The notes under the pieces: model-generated
What the model was told of the DNA's origin: nothing
What the model saw: only the letters and a program-made list of their open reading frames with translations
The model's database searches: none
Assembly (NCBI GenBank): GCA_905397405.1
Contig: CAJPVJ010000659.1
Span: forward strand, 1-21,745
Source of the DNA: Oppiella nova
Taxonomy: Eukaryota; Arthropoda; Arachnida; Sarcoptiformes; Oppiidae
Direction: 5' to 3'
Length of the DNA stretch: 21,745 nucleotides
Translations under genes and position numbers: made by a program
In this document: piece by piece, positions 9,847 through 20,473 of the stretch
How positions within the stretch are numbered: the stretch's first letter is position 1
Layout of the letters: each line of letters begins with the position of its first letter

Positions 9847-9923
9847 GAATCGCAAATGAATTGCTTTCTTATGAGTAATGAAGGCATGAATAACACAAAC
9901 GACTAGTGAATCCATTGAATCAA

Positions 9924-10428
9924 TCAATCGGTTAAAGCGATCAGCGCTTCGACAACACTTCCGGCGCACTCCCGGAGCTTCAGCTCAGCCGTCGTCCGCG
10001 GGATCTCCATCTCTTTCATCTGCAATACAAACACACCGTTAGTCCGCACATCACCGCAACTATCACTCAATTGGTCTCACAATGAGCTCGACGTCGTCTT
10101 TATTGATCACCACTTTCGCCAATTCCCTCATTCGGGCCACTCTTTCGGCCGTCTCTTTGGATCGTTTGTCGTCAAAGAGAGACATCGCCTGAGAGGCAGA
10201 CAATCAGACAATGAGATGAATTGATGGTACGAGTGGTGACATGCGGTCATGACTTACATCTGCGATGTCCTGCGACGAGATCTCTCTCTCCTCCTCGAAG
10301 TCGGTCACCTTCTCGAGGTCTGCGGCCCCGGAGTCATGTTTGGCGACCTTCTTGGCCACCGGTCGCACGTCATCCACATCTGGCGTCTCCTCCACGCCGT
10401 TCACCTTTTCATTCACCTCTTCAGACAT
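9924..10428 (-). CDS. HYPK: HYPK, huntingtin-interacting protein K (NatA regulator)
   Basis: HYPK is a small ribosome-associated protein that binds the NatA N-terminal acetyltransferase (NAA15/NAA10), modulates its activity and acts as a chaperone-like factor. The three exons are 10428-10258, 10188-10081 and 10019-9924, all joined in phase 0 by GT-AG introns of 69 and 61 bp, giving 124 residues, close to the usual 120-130. Diagnostic stretches are KHDSGAADLEKVTDFEEE in exon 1, AMSLFDDKRSKE in exon 2 and VVEALIALTD at the end. The last two exons form the C-terminal helical and UBA-like region, and the ELI/MKEMEI join matches the conserved ELIM-EMEI of relatives. The N-terminus is acidic and variable, as usual. 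The gene is divergent from eIF4B and convergent with the secreted-protein gene. Confidence 0.96.
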
Positions 10429-11090
10429 TATTCTTCGACTTCTCTTAAATAAAATGTCATAAAAACTAAATAACAAAAAAAATGTGCAAAAAGTGTACAA
10501 AAAATGTTTGATTTTCTCATAAAAAAGACATTCAATTGTAATCAAAACAAACGTTTCGCTGAGAAATGCACTCAAAATTCATGTGTTTTTCGCGTTAATT
10601 GTCGCAAAAATCGTTACGTAATTCATATGAATCTCATTCGCGAAAAGCAAACGTGTATTCAATACATGCCATCAATGATGACATCCATTGCACACGTATG
10701 AAGCGCTCAAAACCATATGGACTCACAAACAGGGTTTGCACTCAATCCTCACTTTTTATACACACTTTATTCAACATTTTCACCGCATTTGCACACATTT
10801 CGGTGCACCCCCTGTCCCCCTCTCACTCACTATCCGCTTATTAGGCAAATATAACACTTAATAGACAATTGATTCATAGATTAGTTTATTATAGTTTTGA
10901 AAATCTAATGAAAAATATGTCAAAAAAGTTGACAAACAATGAGTTTGATGTCTGACCGCATGGTTGGCCCCAAAGCGCACCCAAAATGACACGTTGTTTA
11001 TGAGAGTGAGGAGTGAAAGCAGCGATAAATCTGTTCATTGAGTGTATATTTTGTCCATTTGTTCATAAGATATATGATTTGATGGAAAGC
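10429..11090. promoter_or_regulatory. Divergent spacer between HYPK and eIF4B
   Basis: About 660 bp separate the start codons of two genes that face away from each other. It presumably holds both promoters and leaders. An 8-bp palindrome, TTACGTAA, at 10614-10621 resembles a bZIP site (PAR/C/EBP type), but one short palindrome in AT-rich DNA is weak evidence. I found no further gene; short plus-strand frames here lack coding character. Confidence 0.5.
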
Positions 11091-13341
11091 ATGGCTACGA
11101 CTTCAGGCAAGTCTTCATTACCACTCTTTGTCTTCCGGTTATCCACTGCGAGGGACGCACTCCTCTCTCGCGGAAACCATTGTCTCGATCACTGAAATGA
11201 CACAATAGTGTGTTCAGCGATGTCTCTCAACGCAAGTGTTTGAGACAATTGGTGGCAATAATCGGCGCAAAAGTTTTGAAACAAATTGGTTGTAATAAAT
11301 GGTTTACTGATTGACAGGAAAGGGAAAGAAGGGAAAGGGAACGAAAGCGAAGGCCATTCCGCTGTCGATGTTTGTGGCGGACGACTCATCGGCGCCCCAG
11401 GGATTCAATGTGGTCCACACACACAAACCCAAACTCGATTGGGCCGCAGAGGTGGACGACCAGGACTTGGACGGTAGGCCACCACGAGTGCCACTCCACT
11501 GACTAACACTGTGTTTGTCTGCCGTATAGATAAGTTCACCCTTAACTACAAGAGGGTGGACACCTCCAAAGTATTACTGCCGTCGGCGCCGAAGTCGACG
11601 CGCGGACCCGACATCGACATGGAACGGGTGCCGGCGGACCCCCCCTTCAAAGCCTATTTAGGAAACCTTCCGTACGATGTGACCGAACAGGAGATCACCA
11701 GATATTTCGGAAAACTTAGTGTATTATCCATTGTTTGACGCATGGATTGAATGCTTTGATTTAACATTGATTTGCATCCAAACAGATAATAGACGTCCGT
11801 TTGCCTCAACTTAACGGACGACAGCGAGGGTTCGCTTACGCGGAGTTTGAGACCAGAGAGTCACTGATCGACGCCCTCACGAAGAATGGAGACATGTTTC
11901 GGAACCGACAGCTCAAAGTCGGACTTCCCGGAGACAACGCCGGTTCGGCTGACATTTAGTTTGAATGAAATTGTGTTTTAATTGACTAATTATTTGGCAG
12001 AAAATAATACCCGCGAAGGCCGACCAGTAAGGGAGGAACGACAGGACAGGACTGCCGGCGACTGGAGGTCCGGTTCAGGGCCGACACGACCGGAAGAGCC
12101 ACGCGATTCCGGTCGAGACAACTATAGAAACGGTTTCGACGACAGGCGCTCCCAAAGAGAGCCCTCCGAACGAACGAGTTTTGGCCGATCGTCGGACGGC
12201 GGCGAGCGCTCGTTCAGACCATCCAATACACGGAACGATAGGGACAGACATTTCGAGCCCTACGACAACAGTAATAGTTATTCAAACGATGGGTTCAGTC
12301 GATCTCATGATCGCGATTACGAGCGACCGAACAATCGTTACGGAAATCGCGACAATTACGGCGAATCCAACGATCGATCCTATGGTCGACGCTATGAAGA
12401 CTCCGGAAGCAGATATTCGGAGAGGAGTGACGACAGGAGACAATTTGGACGCGATTTCGATAGGAATCGAAGGGATGGTCCGACTCGTGATTACGAATCG
12501 CGCAATAATTCTTCGCCGCCTCCGAGTCGGGACTCACACGAAGAGTCGTCTTCGCGACCGCAAGAGAGACAGAAACTGCAATTAAAGCCGCGAACGAAAC
12601 CCATTACTGAGAACAACGACAATGTGACCAATTCTGCGATATTCGGCGGCGCAAAGCCTGTAAATACAGCCGCCAGGGAACAGGAGATTGAAAAGAAACT
12701 CCTCAAAGAGAGGGAAGAGTCCGACAAGAAGTTGGAGACCAGCGGCGAGGGTCGCACCCGACGCATCAGTTCCAGTAGTAATGTGAGCGCCAATTCGCGC
12801 TCTCGAAAGGGCTCGGATTCCGGTCCCAATTCGCGCGATTTGGACGATAGCCGCGGCAGTGGACGGCGTCCGAGGAAGACGAGTGAAAGGGACAGGAATT
12901 CCGGTTCAGACAGTGGACCCAAATATACTCTGATGACTCGCGGTGGCAGAGATGGCAACGACTCATCCCATGCGGGCTCTCGGTTCACACCATCGCGCGG
13001 AGATCGAGGAGACAGAGGAAGCGACAGCAGGGGTTCGTATAATAGAGGAAACGGTGGACCAAATCGTAATAACAATAACAATAATCGCGGCAAAGATCGG
13101 CACACAGACGGTGACAGTTACGACTCGTATGACAAACCCCCGCGAATGAACCAAAACAACCAGAGGTATGAAGAGGAGGGCGACCGCAAACCACAGGTGA
13201 GATACAGTAGTGTTGGTGTGTATTGGGAAGTGAGTGACTAATTGCTTGATGTGTTTGAAGGCTATCATAAGTTCTAACAAATTCGCACATTTGGATACTG
13301 AAGACCACGATGAAGATGATGTCCCCAACCCTTCCGACTAA
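11091..13341 (+). CDS. EIF4B: Eukaryotic translation initiation factor 4B (eIF4B)
   Basis: eIF4B stimulates the eIF4A helicase and helps recruit mRNA to the 40S subunit. I join six exons: 11091-11106, 11318-11473, 11530-11720, 11786-11942, 12001-13196 and 13261-13341, giving 598 residues. The first intron is GC-AG; the others are GT-AG, 56-65 bp. Features in order: a Lys/Gly-rich start then SMFVADD; LDWAAEVDD; an RRM (about 98-168) with RNP2-like AYLGNLPYD and RNP1 RGFAYAEF; a long DRYG-like Arg/Asp/Ser/Tyr/Asn-rich region; KLQLKPR; and the hallmark IFGGAKPVNTAARE near residue 387, followed by a charged helix and a Ser/Arg/Gly-rich tail. The last exon ends SNKFAHLD followed by acidic residues, like the end of vertebrate eIF4B. 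ATG 11091 has A at -3 and G at +4; ATG 11082, three codons upstream in frame, is possible. If the last intron is retained, translation stops at 13241. Confidence 0.95.
11107..11317 (+). other. GC-AG intron (first intron of eIF4B)
   Basis: The exon ends TCAG and the intron begins GCAAGT, the textbook strong context for a GC donor. It ends in GACAG at 11313-11317. Splicing joins MATTSG to KGKKGKGTKAK in frame. No GT donor nearby gives the same join. At 211 bp this is the longest intron of the gene. Confidence 0.75.
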
Positions 13342-14202
13342 ACCGTCGATATATTCACTGACTTTTTCTGAATTTTGAGAGCAAAACACAATTATATTGA
13401 ATGTAATGTTTTTTCTCGTGATTTCTTTTACTGCAAAACTGTTTATAATTTTTCGGTTTTCTTTTCAGTTTTTCATTATATTGAGAATATATTTAATGAT
13501 TTAATGATATTATATTTGAATATTGATTGATATATTTTGAAATATTAGGCATTTTTGTTCTTTTGTTAAACTAATTTAATATTATTAGGCCATTGTGTAA
13601 ACCATTTGTCAAATATTCTCTGATATTTACGGCTAATTATTTTAATAGAATTTTTAAGAGTACAGTATATACAATACTATTGAGAGCTAATAATCGACTT
13701 TTTAATTAATTGTAAATTATTTGACTATTTCTTTGTATAACAAAGACATCTGTTGTAAACAATTGATTGCATGAATAGAAGTGAATTGATTATAAATAGC
13801 CATTTGATTGGAGTGATGGCACCGTTGGCCAAATACATGTATTTTAGTGGCAAAAGCACTCTACCTTTTTATCTGATTATTATATTATTATTATTTTCCA
13901 AATTTCTATTATGTATTATAATTTTTAAATCAATACATAATAATAATAATAAAAATTATATATTCAACAGTTTTATTATAAATATAGTGGCATTTATTTC
14001 ATTAATTTAATAATTATTAAAATATTCAGTTCTGACTTAATATATAATTTAATAAAAAGGCTGTTTCATTGGCTAACACTAACAGCACATTTAGTGAACA
14101 AAATGAGGAATTCTGTCATTTTTAAAAATATAATTTATAATTTCATTATTCATAATATGTCTATATATTGATATCTAATTGAATCACACAATCATAAACT
14201 GA
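13342..14202. other. AT-rich spacer between convergent eIF4B and RPA1
   Basis: This stretch holds the 3' UTRs of both genes. TTTATT at 13993-13998 is a candidate minus-strand AATAAA for RPA1, about 205 bases past its stop. A plus-strand frame at 13771-14010 is hydrophobic because it is AT-rich, with no family resemblance, and I do not call it a gene. I see no other feature. Confidence 0.6.
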
Positions 14203-17200
14203 TTATAAACTGAATTTGATTCGTTTGTTAAGAGGAGGAGTTTGAGTCAATTTATTGAAATCAAATTTCCTCTTCACCACTGAATTCCTCTTCCATTTCG
14301 ACGAATTGATTATATTTCCAAACATTTGGTTCTGTTTAGTGCCGCTAACCATAGCTGGATTACAAAGAGTCTCTACGAGACCAGTGCCCACAACAGAGGG
14401 CCGGCCAACCACTATACGCGCCGATGGAGACGACAAATCATCGCTCAATCCTTCATTCAATTAATGTTAGTACAATTCAAACGCATATATTATGTCATAT
14501 TTACCGATAAGAGTGGCGTTCTTCAGGAAATTGGTGGTCGTTTCGAAGGTCATGGCCTGAATAGGGGCCACGCCATCCATGGACTGTCTGTTCATTCCTT
14601 TGATTTGTCCGCTGAATGTCATGTAATCGGATATTAAAGACAGATGTCTTGAATCGACATGAATGCCATAAACTGCGAACACGTTAGAGATCTCGCGCTG
14701 AATAGCCTGAGCGCCGGCTTCGATGCCATACGTGTTGGCGATGACGTGGATGTCATTGGAGTAAATCCTGTTGATGTCGAAAATGTGGTCGTAAGCAAAG
14801 ATCTCGTGAATACCGATGCCTTCCGTTTTGAGAAGTTTGCCGAAAGTGGCGCCACGTTTGGCCGCATTGTTGTCTTTGACAAGGAAGGCGCGCTCTATTT
14901 TGCCGATCTTATGGATATAGGTTTTGTGGGCCTCCTCCTCAATGATTGAAGTCATGTCCAGTTTTGTGTTCTTTATCTCGTATTTGAGAGTCACTTCACA
15001 CCACTCCTCATGCTTTGTGTCGAAGTCATAGTCAGCGATAGTTTGGCTCACGTTTTTCACTTTGTTTTGTCGCATCAGTCGCTGAGCCTTCAGTTCCGCC
15101 CGTTTGGCACTCTTTTGTCTCTTTTGCTCTTTTCTGTGACTAATTCGGTCTTCGACTGGATTTTCAGAGATTTGTTCGGAGCTATCGTTCAGTTCAATGT
15201 CGCCGTCATTCACGGGTTCGGTCGCTATTTCCTCGACATCTGAATCCTCTATCACTTGAATCTCTTCATCGTCTGGTTCTTCGTACTCCTGTTCCTGATT
15301 GTGTCGAGTTTTGTTGCGCTGAGCAGTGGTGTCGCCGTCGTCTTGACCCACATCTTCATCATCAGAACTCATGGGTTCTTCGTCGTCATTACGGTTCACA
15401 TTATTGCCATCAAACGCATCGTTTGAATCCTCGTTCTCTTCGGATTCAGCTTTTTTTGCTTTGCTTTTGGCTGTAGTTCTGCCTCTATTTGAGTTATCAA
15501 ACAATCCATGAGTTTTCGATAGAATTGTTTCCCTTTTTTGGATCACATCTATGAGTTGCTTAAAGAACTTATTTTCCATAAATCGCAAAATAAACGGTGG
15601 ATTTGTATAGCATTTGTGTTTATAGAGACTTTTAGGCAAAAACTGAAACTTTAAGTGATATACGCGCCAACGCTTAGTATCTTCGATGGCAAGTGTTTCG
15701 GTCACGTCTACGAACTCGAGGACATCACTCAGTCTGACTGAAGTCAGCTTTAGTCGCATTCGTTCCGCTTCTGCGTCGATGTCTCCCTCAAAGTTGTTCA
15801 CAAAAGGTATGTCTAGACTGGGAGTCGCGATCTTAGGGCTGGCAGTCATCAAGATTTCTCTGAGCCGAGGAATTCCAAGCGTCACGTTCATCTCACCTCT
15901 TCCAGCGAAGTGAAAGGTATTGAGCGTCATCTGAGTGGAGGGCTCTCCCACTGATTGAGCCGCTAATAGTCCCACTGCTTCTCCCGGTTCGCACAAACTC
16001 TTCATATAATACGAGTTCATTGTTCTCTTGTATTCTGTCGACGAAATGCTGAGCGGTTCCAAAGAGTTGTTTAAAAGGTTGTCCGCATTTTGAGAAATAT
16101 ATTTATTTATAATAGAATCCAAGCGCTCACTAATTGATCCAAAGTTAATATCGGGGCGGAAAACACTAGTGACCGGATCGGGACAGGGCTTGCCCTCAAA
16201 TATATAGCGGTTATACTTCTTACGGTTTCCACTTAATGCCGACCACTTTGTGATCAAATCTGCTTTTGAATATTTTTGACTTTTTTGTGCCGAAAACGCC
16301 AGAAAAGGAGATCTCCTCTCTTTGAGTCTAAATGTGTTGTCATTTTCACTCAACCAGTGCTCTATTTGCTGCTGATATGCAAACATATTTTTATCCGATA
16401 TATTGTTCAATATTTCTATTTCTTTAGGCGTCGGACGTAAGGCATCGTTGTTTTGGATCACAATAGGAATGACTTTCTCTTTTAACATTTGACTCTTAAG
16501 GATATCGAGACCGTCTCCTCCGTAGAGTAACTGAACAACACTTCCTTCACTGTCTCTTACAGTCATATCGTAGTTAACTACCAGTCCTTCGAGATGTTTA
16601 ATGAGACATCTTTGCAGATATCCAGAACGGGATGTCTTGACTGCAGTATCGATCAGACCTTCTCTTCCGGCCATACAATGAAAGAAGAACTCTTGCGGAC
16701 GAATACCAGTCATAAAGCGTTGTGCGACAAACCCTCCCGCTCTGGGCTCTGTCTCGTAGGGTCTGAATGAGGGTAAAGATCTTCCGGACATCATTAGAGG
16801 CACTCTTCGGCCTTCTAACTCGATTTGACCCAAAAGGCAAGAGATCTGAATGGCGTTCACTGAGCCTCCCTTAGCCCCCGCCTGTATCATCATTTGCAGG
16901 TTATTGTATGGAAACTGTTTGACCAGTCCTTTGGGTAAACAGTGTTCTGTTATTTTATTATTGAGTTCATCCGTCTGTCCTTTCATGCATTTGTCTAACT
17001 GTTTCATATAGAAGTCATTTGGGTTCGTGTGAGCGCTCTTCAGTTTGTCTAACAGCACGTCGTTGTCGTCGTCCTCCTTGAGACCCATAGCCTCTGCGGC
17101 AGCATTTCTGCCCATTTTCACCGATCGCTTAATAACTCGTTGTCGTCTGGCGTTTGGTTTATCCTCAACAAGGATGTCGTGAATGCCTAAAGTGAAACCG

Positions 17201-19730
17201 CTGTGTATTTGCAGATAATTAGTGCACAAACGGGCGAAACTAGTGAGTAGTGCCGATGAGGTCGGGCCGCCATAGAGTTCATAACAACAGTGGATGAGTC
17301 CGTAAGGATTTGGACCCAAATTCACTTTATCTATAACACCGCACAGCAGCTCTCCTTTCCTTATAATCACATGACTCTCACACATGTCTGTCAACTGTAA
17401 GGGTGTTCCGCCTGCAGTCCACATTCTCGGGCGCACTCTCTGCAATATTTTTGGATTTAGTTTACTGGGGATCGAAAGGGTGGGCAATGGTTTGCCTTCT
17501 GGCACTAAATTCATAATAATTGTGGTAATGATTTGCTTTCCAGACCACAGCCGTTTGGGTTTAATGATGGCCGGGGCCACCAATTTGAGCGGTTTGTTGA
17601 GGAATGAAAGCGCGCCGTAAAGTAATTCCTGAAAGTCTCCTTTCGTGAAGAACTGACCTCTTATTGTGAGCCAAACGCCGCCAATGATGTGATCCTGAAT
17701 GAGACCACTCAATGGGGTGCCGTCTTTGGGCACAAGGAATTGGAAGTTAACGCTCGCTATGTTGTAGGCCTCGGCGCGGGCCAACTCGCTCTGAGGGAAG
17801 TGGGCGTTCATTTCGTCGCCGTCAAAGTCGGCGTTATAACACTTGCAGTTCGCGTAGTGAAGGCGTAATGTTTTCTCCTTTGGAAGCACTCGTGCCTTAT
17901 GTGCCATAATTGACGGCTTGTGTAGTGTTGGCTGACGATTGAGTAGCAATGCGTCGCCCGACAAGAGATGTCGGTTCACAACACGAATATCTCTATCATT
18001 GAAGTAATGTTTGGGAACCTTTAGGCGATCGGCCAAACTCTTGCGTAAAGCAGAGTCCGTGGGAGAGAGTCGCACAGTCCGGCCGCCTTCGTAGGTCACC
18101 GATAGAGCGCCGGGATATATGTCGGGCCCATTCATTATCATTTGCCTCAACTGTTCAATATTATGGTTGTTGACGGGCTGTGGGTACGAGAGTTTTGTGG
18201 CGAAAACCATCGGAACTCCAATTTCGTCGACCATTATGTAAGGATCGGGTGATATGACAGACCGCGCGGCATAATTCACTCGCTTTCCCATCATATGCTT
18301 CCGGAAGAGCCCCTCTTTCTTCTCTAATATCTGCTTAACTCCCGTCGCCTTATTGTCCGGTAATTTATCCATATCCGAGTCATACAAACGATTGCATAGA
18401 AGTTGCAGTTTTTGCCAACTCATGTGAAACTTCGCCACGTCTTTGATCCGATCTTTCGGTCCATTGGGAGGCGCAGAGGACGTGGACGGACTGCTGTCGT
18501 CGATTGGCAGGCCTTTTGCCTGACGAAAGGCAGTGTCCAACACATCCGAAGCCATTATGATTTGACTCATAGCACTGGTCTGTTCGCCTTCAAACTGTCG
18601 ACCGTGCATGTGATGTAAGGGTCGGAACCGATTGGGAGGCACTGTAATGGTGTCCACAAAGAACACATCTATTGGTGTCGAGTCTCCAGTACACGACACG
18701 TCGGGCCTCAGGAATGGGAATATTCTGTGAAGCGATTCCTTCTCATTGGCCCAAAGGGCGCGCAAATGACTTCTGGCCATAAGTGGAGTCAAATGTGATT
18801 TGCCTTTCGCTCCGCTCATATCCATTGGGTTCATGTCTTCTATTTGTTCCGCACTTTCACTGCCAATATGTTTGGGCTTTCGGTTCACCTTAGCTTTGGA
18901 CGCATTCATCACAATCAACGCATTGTTGAGTACAGTTAAGCCCTGTTTATGAGCCGCGCACTGAAGACACTTCTTACTCGGCTTCAGAAGCCTTCCGCCC
19001 ATAAAGTCTTTGTACATAATCTGCTGTTTCTCCACAATATTCTTCACATTTAGATTACTTTTCGCCGATTTGGTGACCCTTTTGTTGAACTCTTCGTCAA
19101 TCCTTTCCCTTAACTTCCGGCGCACATGTAGTCTGATTTCAGCCGCACCTACAGTGCTATCGCTGTCGTTCGTCAGTTGAGACCCATATTCTGCTAAGTC
19201 TTCGACTATGATATCGAGACCACGACTTAACGCTTCCAATTGCGCGATCTTTATCTCCAAATCGGTCGACGAGAACAGGAGATAATGGCAATCGAAACAA
19301 CACATCTTCAGTAACTGTTGGCACAGATAAACCAATTGTGAGTGAATGGTGTCAATGAGTTAACCACTACTCAGACCTGAAATAACTGTTTGATGAGGAA
19401 TGGGTTGAAGACAGGAAGCGCCAGATTTATGTGTCCGTAATGTCCGCAACACTCAAACTCCGAGAGACCGCACGTCACACACGACTCACTTCTTTTGGTG
19501 GGACCTATCGGGCGAGACATACAGACATCACTCACCACTCAATGGGTCCATCAATGGCTATGCAATGGATTACCGAAAACCGAGTCGTATAGGCCTCCGA
19601 CCTGCGGCTGATCCCCTTCATCGAAGGACTTCCACTTCTCTACGTGTAAGACACTCAACCTCTTCACCTCATCCTTACCGATGATGCCGAACGACACACC
19701 AGTGATCTGGCTGTTGATGGCTCTGTTCAT
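14203..19730 (-). CDS. POLR1A: DNA-directed RNA polymerase I subunit RPA1 (largest, catalytic subunit)
   Basis: RPA1 is the catalytic subunit of RNA polymerase I, which transcribes the ribosomal RNA precursor in the nucleolus. The four exons are 19730-19574, 19504-19377, 19314-14505 and 14450-14203, with GT-AG introns of 69, 62 and 54 bp; the protein is 1780 residues. Both joins of the N-terminal exons align without gaps to animal RPA1. Seen in order: SFGIIGKDEVKRLSV; clamp zinc ligands C61, C64, C71, H74, then C101 and C104; a further CLQC at 211-214; [20 protein letters not shown]; the active-site [12 protein letters not shown] near 589-600, with D591, D593 and D595 holding the catalytic metal; bridge-helix and trigger-loop regions with FFFHCMAGREGLIDTAVKTS; AVGLLAAQSVGEPSTQMTLN; and YSNDIHAIANTYGIEA-type C-terminal motifs (here IHVIANTYGIEAGA). 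A Glu/Asp/Ser-rich insert at about 1375-1490 is typical of the Pol I jaw. ATG 19730 is the first ATG of the frame. Confidence 0.98.
17057..18329. repeat. Duplicated RPA1 segment, first copy
   Basis: This matches 20473-21745 with a constant offset of 3416 and no indels over 1273 bp. I count about 15 substitutions plus one undetermined base. It covers RPA1 residues about 424-848 and includes the catalytic Asp motif. Confidence 0.97.
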
Positions 19731-20284
19731 TGCGTTCACACCACAAACCAATTCACCATAAGTTCAATGCAATCGCCAAAGAAGTAGACATCGATTGCCG
19801 AGACATGTGTTTGGCGTTGAGTTCGCGTCACGTGATTGTGATTACTGTCTGTGAACCAAAACACGATCTCTTCGAACAATGTATTGTTCAAAAGCAATGT
19901 AAGTCAGGGTCTTATCAATCAGTGCGTTATGTGTATTGAGTTTTGGTAAAGGGATTCGTGAATACATTATATAACGTGACGTTATTTGCGAAAGCATTTC
20001 ATAATTGAAAAGCAATTTAATTAAAAAGAGTGTAGAAGTGAACCATTGGTTCGTATGGCGAATGTCTGCAAGGAATGCGCGGCCATTGTATGCGTTTTGG
20101 CGATTGTGCGCACACTCTGACTGGTGTCGAGCAGTAGTGGTCTTATTGTTGAACGAAAAGTGCATTTCATTTGCATTTGACATCAAAATCGCATTCAATT
20201 TGACAAACAATTTGTTGATCCAATCGACACCCGAAGAGACCATCGATTGCGTGAATCCGTGCGAATCAGACATCTTGTGACGTG
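19731..20284. promoter_or_regulatory. Divergent promoter region of RPA1 and RBX1
   Basis: About 550 bp lie between the two start codons, which face away from each other. It contains TCACGTGA at 19828-19835, a palindromic E-box about 100 bp from the RPA1 start, and ATAACGTGACGTTAT at 19971-19985, an inverted repeat with 7-bp arms around one base that includes a TGACGT half-site. I found no gene inside it; a minus-strand frame beginning with ATG near 20274 has no recognisable content and is antisense to the leader. Confidence 0.55.
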
Positions 20285-20473
20285 ATGGCGGACTACGAGG
20301 ACGAGATGGATGTGGAGGGAAACAACGGAGAGGTGAACAGCACTGAACTGCCGTCCTCTTCGACGCAGGCAGTGGTCGGACGGAAGCGGTTTGAGGTGAA
20401 GAAGTGGTCGGCGGTGGCGCTGTGGGCCTGGGATATAGTTGTGGACAACTGTGCCATTTGTCGCAACCATATA
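20285..20473 (+). CDS. RBX1: RBX1 (ROC1) RING-box protein, truncated 5' part
   Basis: RBX1 is the RING-H2 subunit of cullin-RING ubiquitin ligases: it binds the cullin C-terminus and recruits the E2. The 63 residues here contain the near-invariant [28 protein letters not shown] block: the strand that inserts into the cullin, plus the first two RING cysteines (C56, C59). The N-terminal tail of about 33 residues is acidic and variable. After the Ile of RNHI the expected MDLCIEC does not follow; the sequence switches to the RPA1 duplicate and the frame closes at TAG 20504-20506 after 10 unrelated residues. The break is not at a GT donor, so it is not an exon end. As given, this copy lacks most of the RING and cannot be functional. 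A complete copy may lie beyond the window. Confidence 0.93.

Noticed and set aside
12491-13105. A 204-codon minus-strand frame inside eIF4B
   Set aside because: It is the antisense of the Arg/Ser/Asp-rich eIF4B tail and shows only Leu/Pro/Ser/Arg low complexity.
13771-14010. A 79-codon hydrophobic plus-strand frame after eIF4B
   Set aside because: Hydrophobicity follows from AT-rich codons, there is no recognisable motif, and it lies in the presumed 3' UTR region.
20005-20280. A plus-strand frame of 91 codons upstream of RBX1
   Set aside because: It is in the divergent promoter/leader, has no family resemblance and is not supported by splice sites to RBX1.
19842-20472. Continuation of the second RPA1 frame into the RBX1 spacer as a novel fusion protein
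   Set aside because: This part is antisense to RBX1 and its promoter with no coding character; it is a by-product of the junction.
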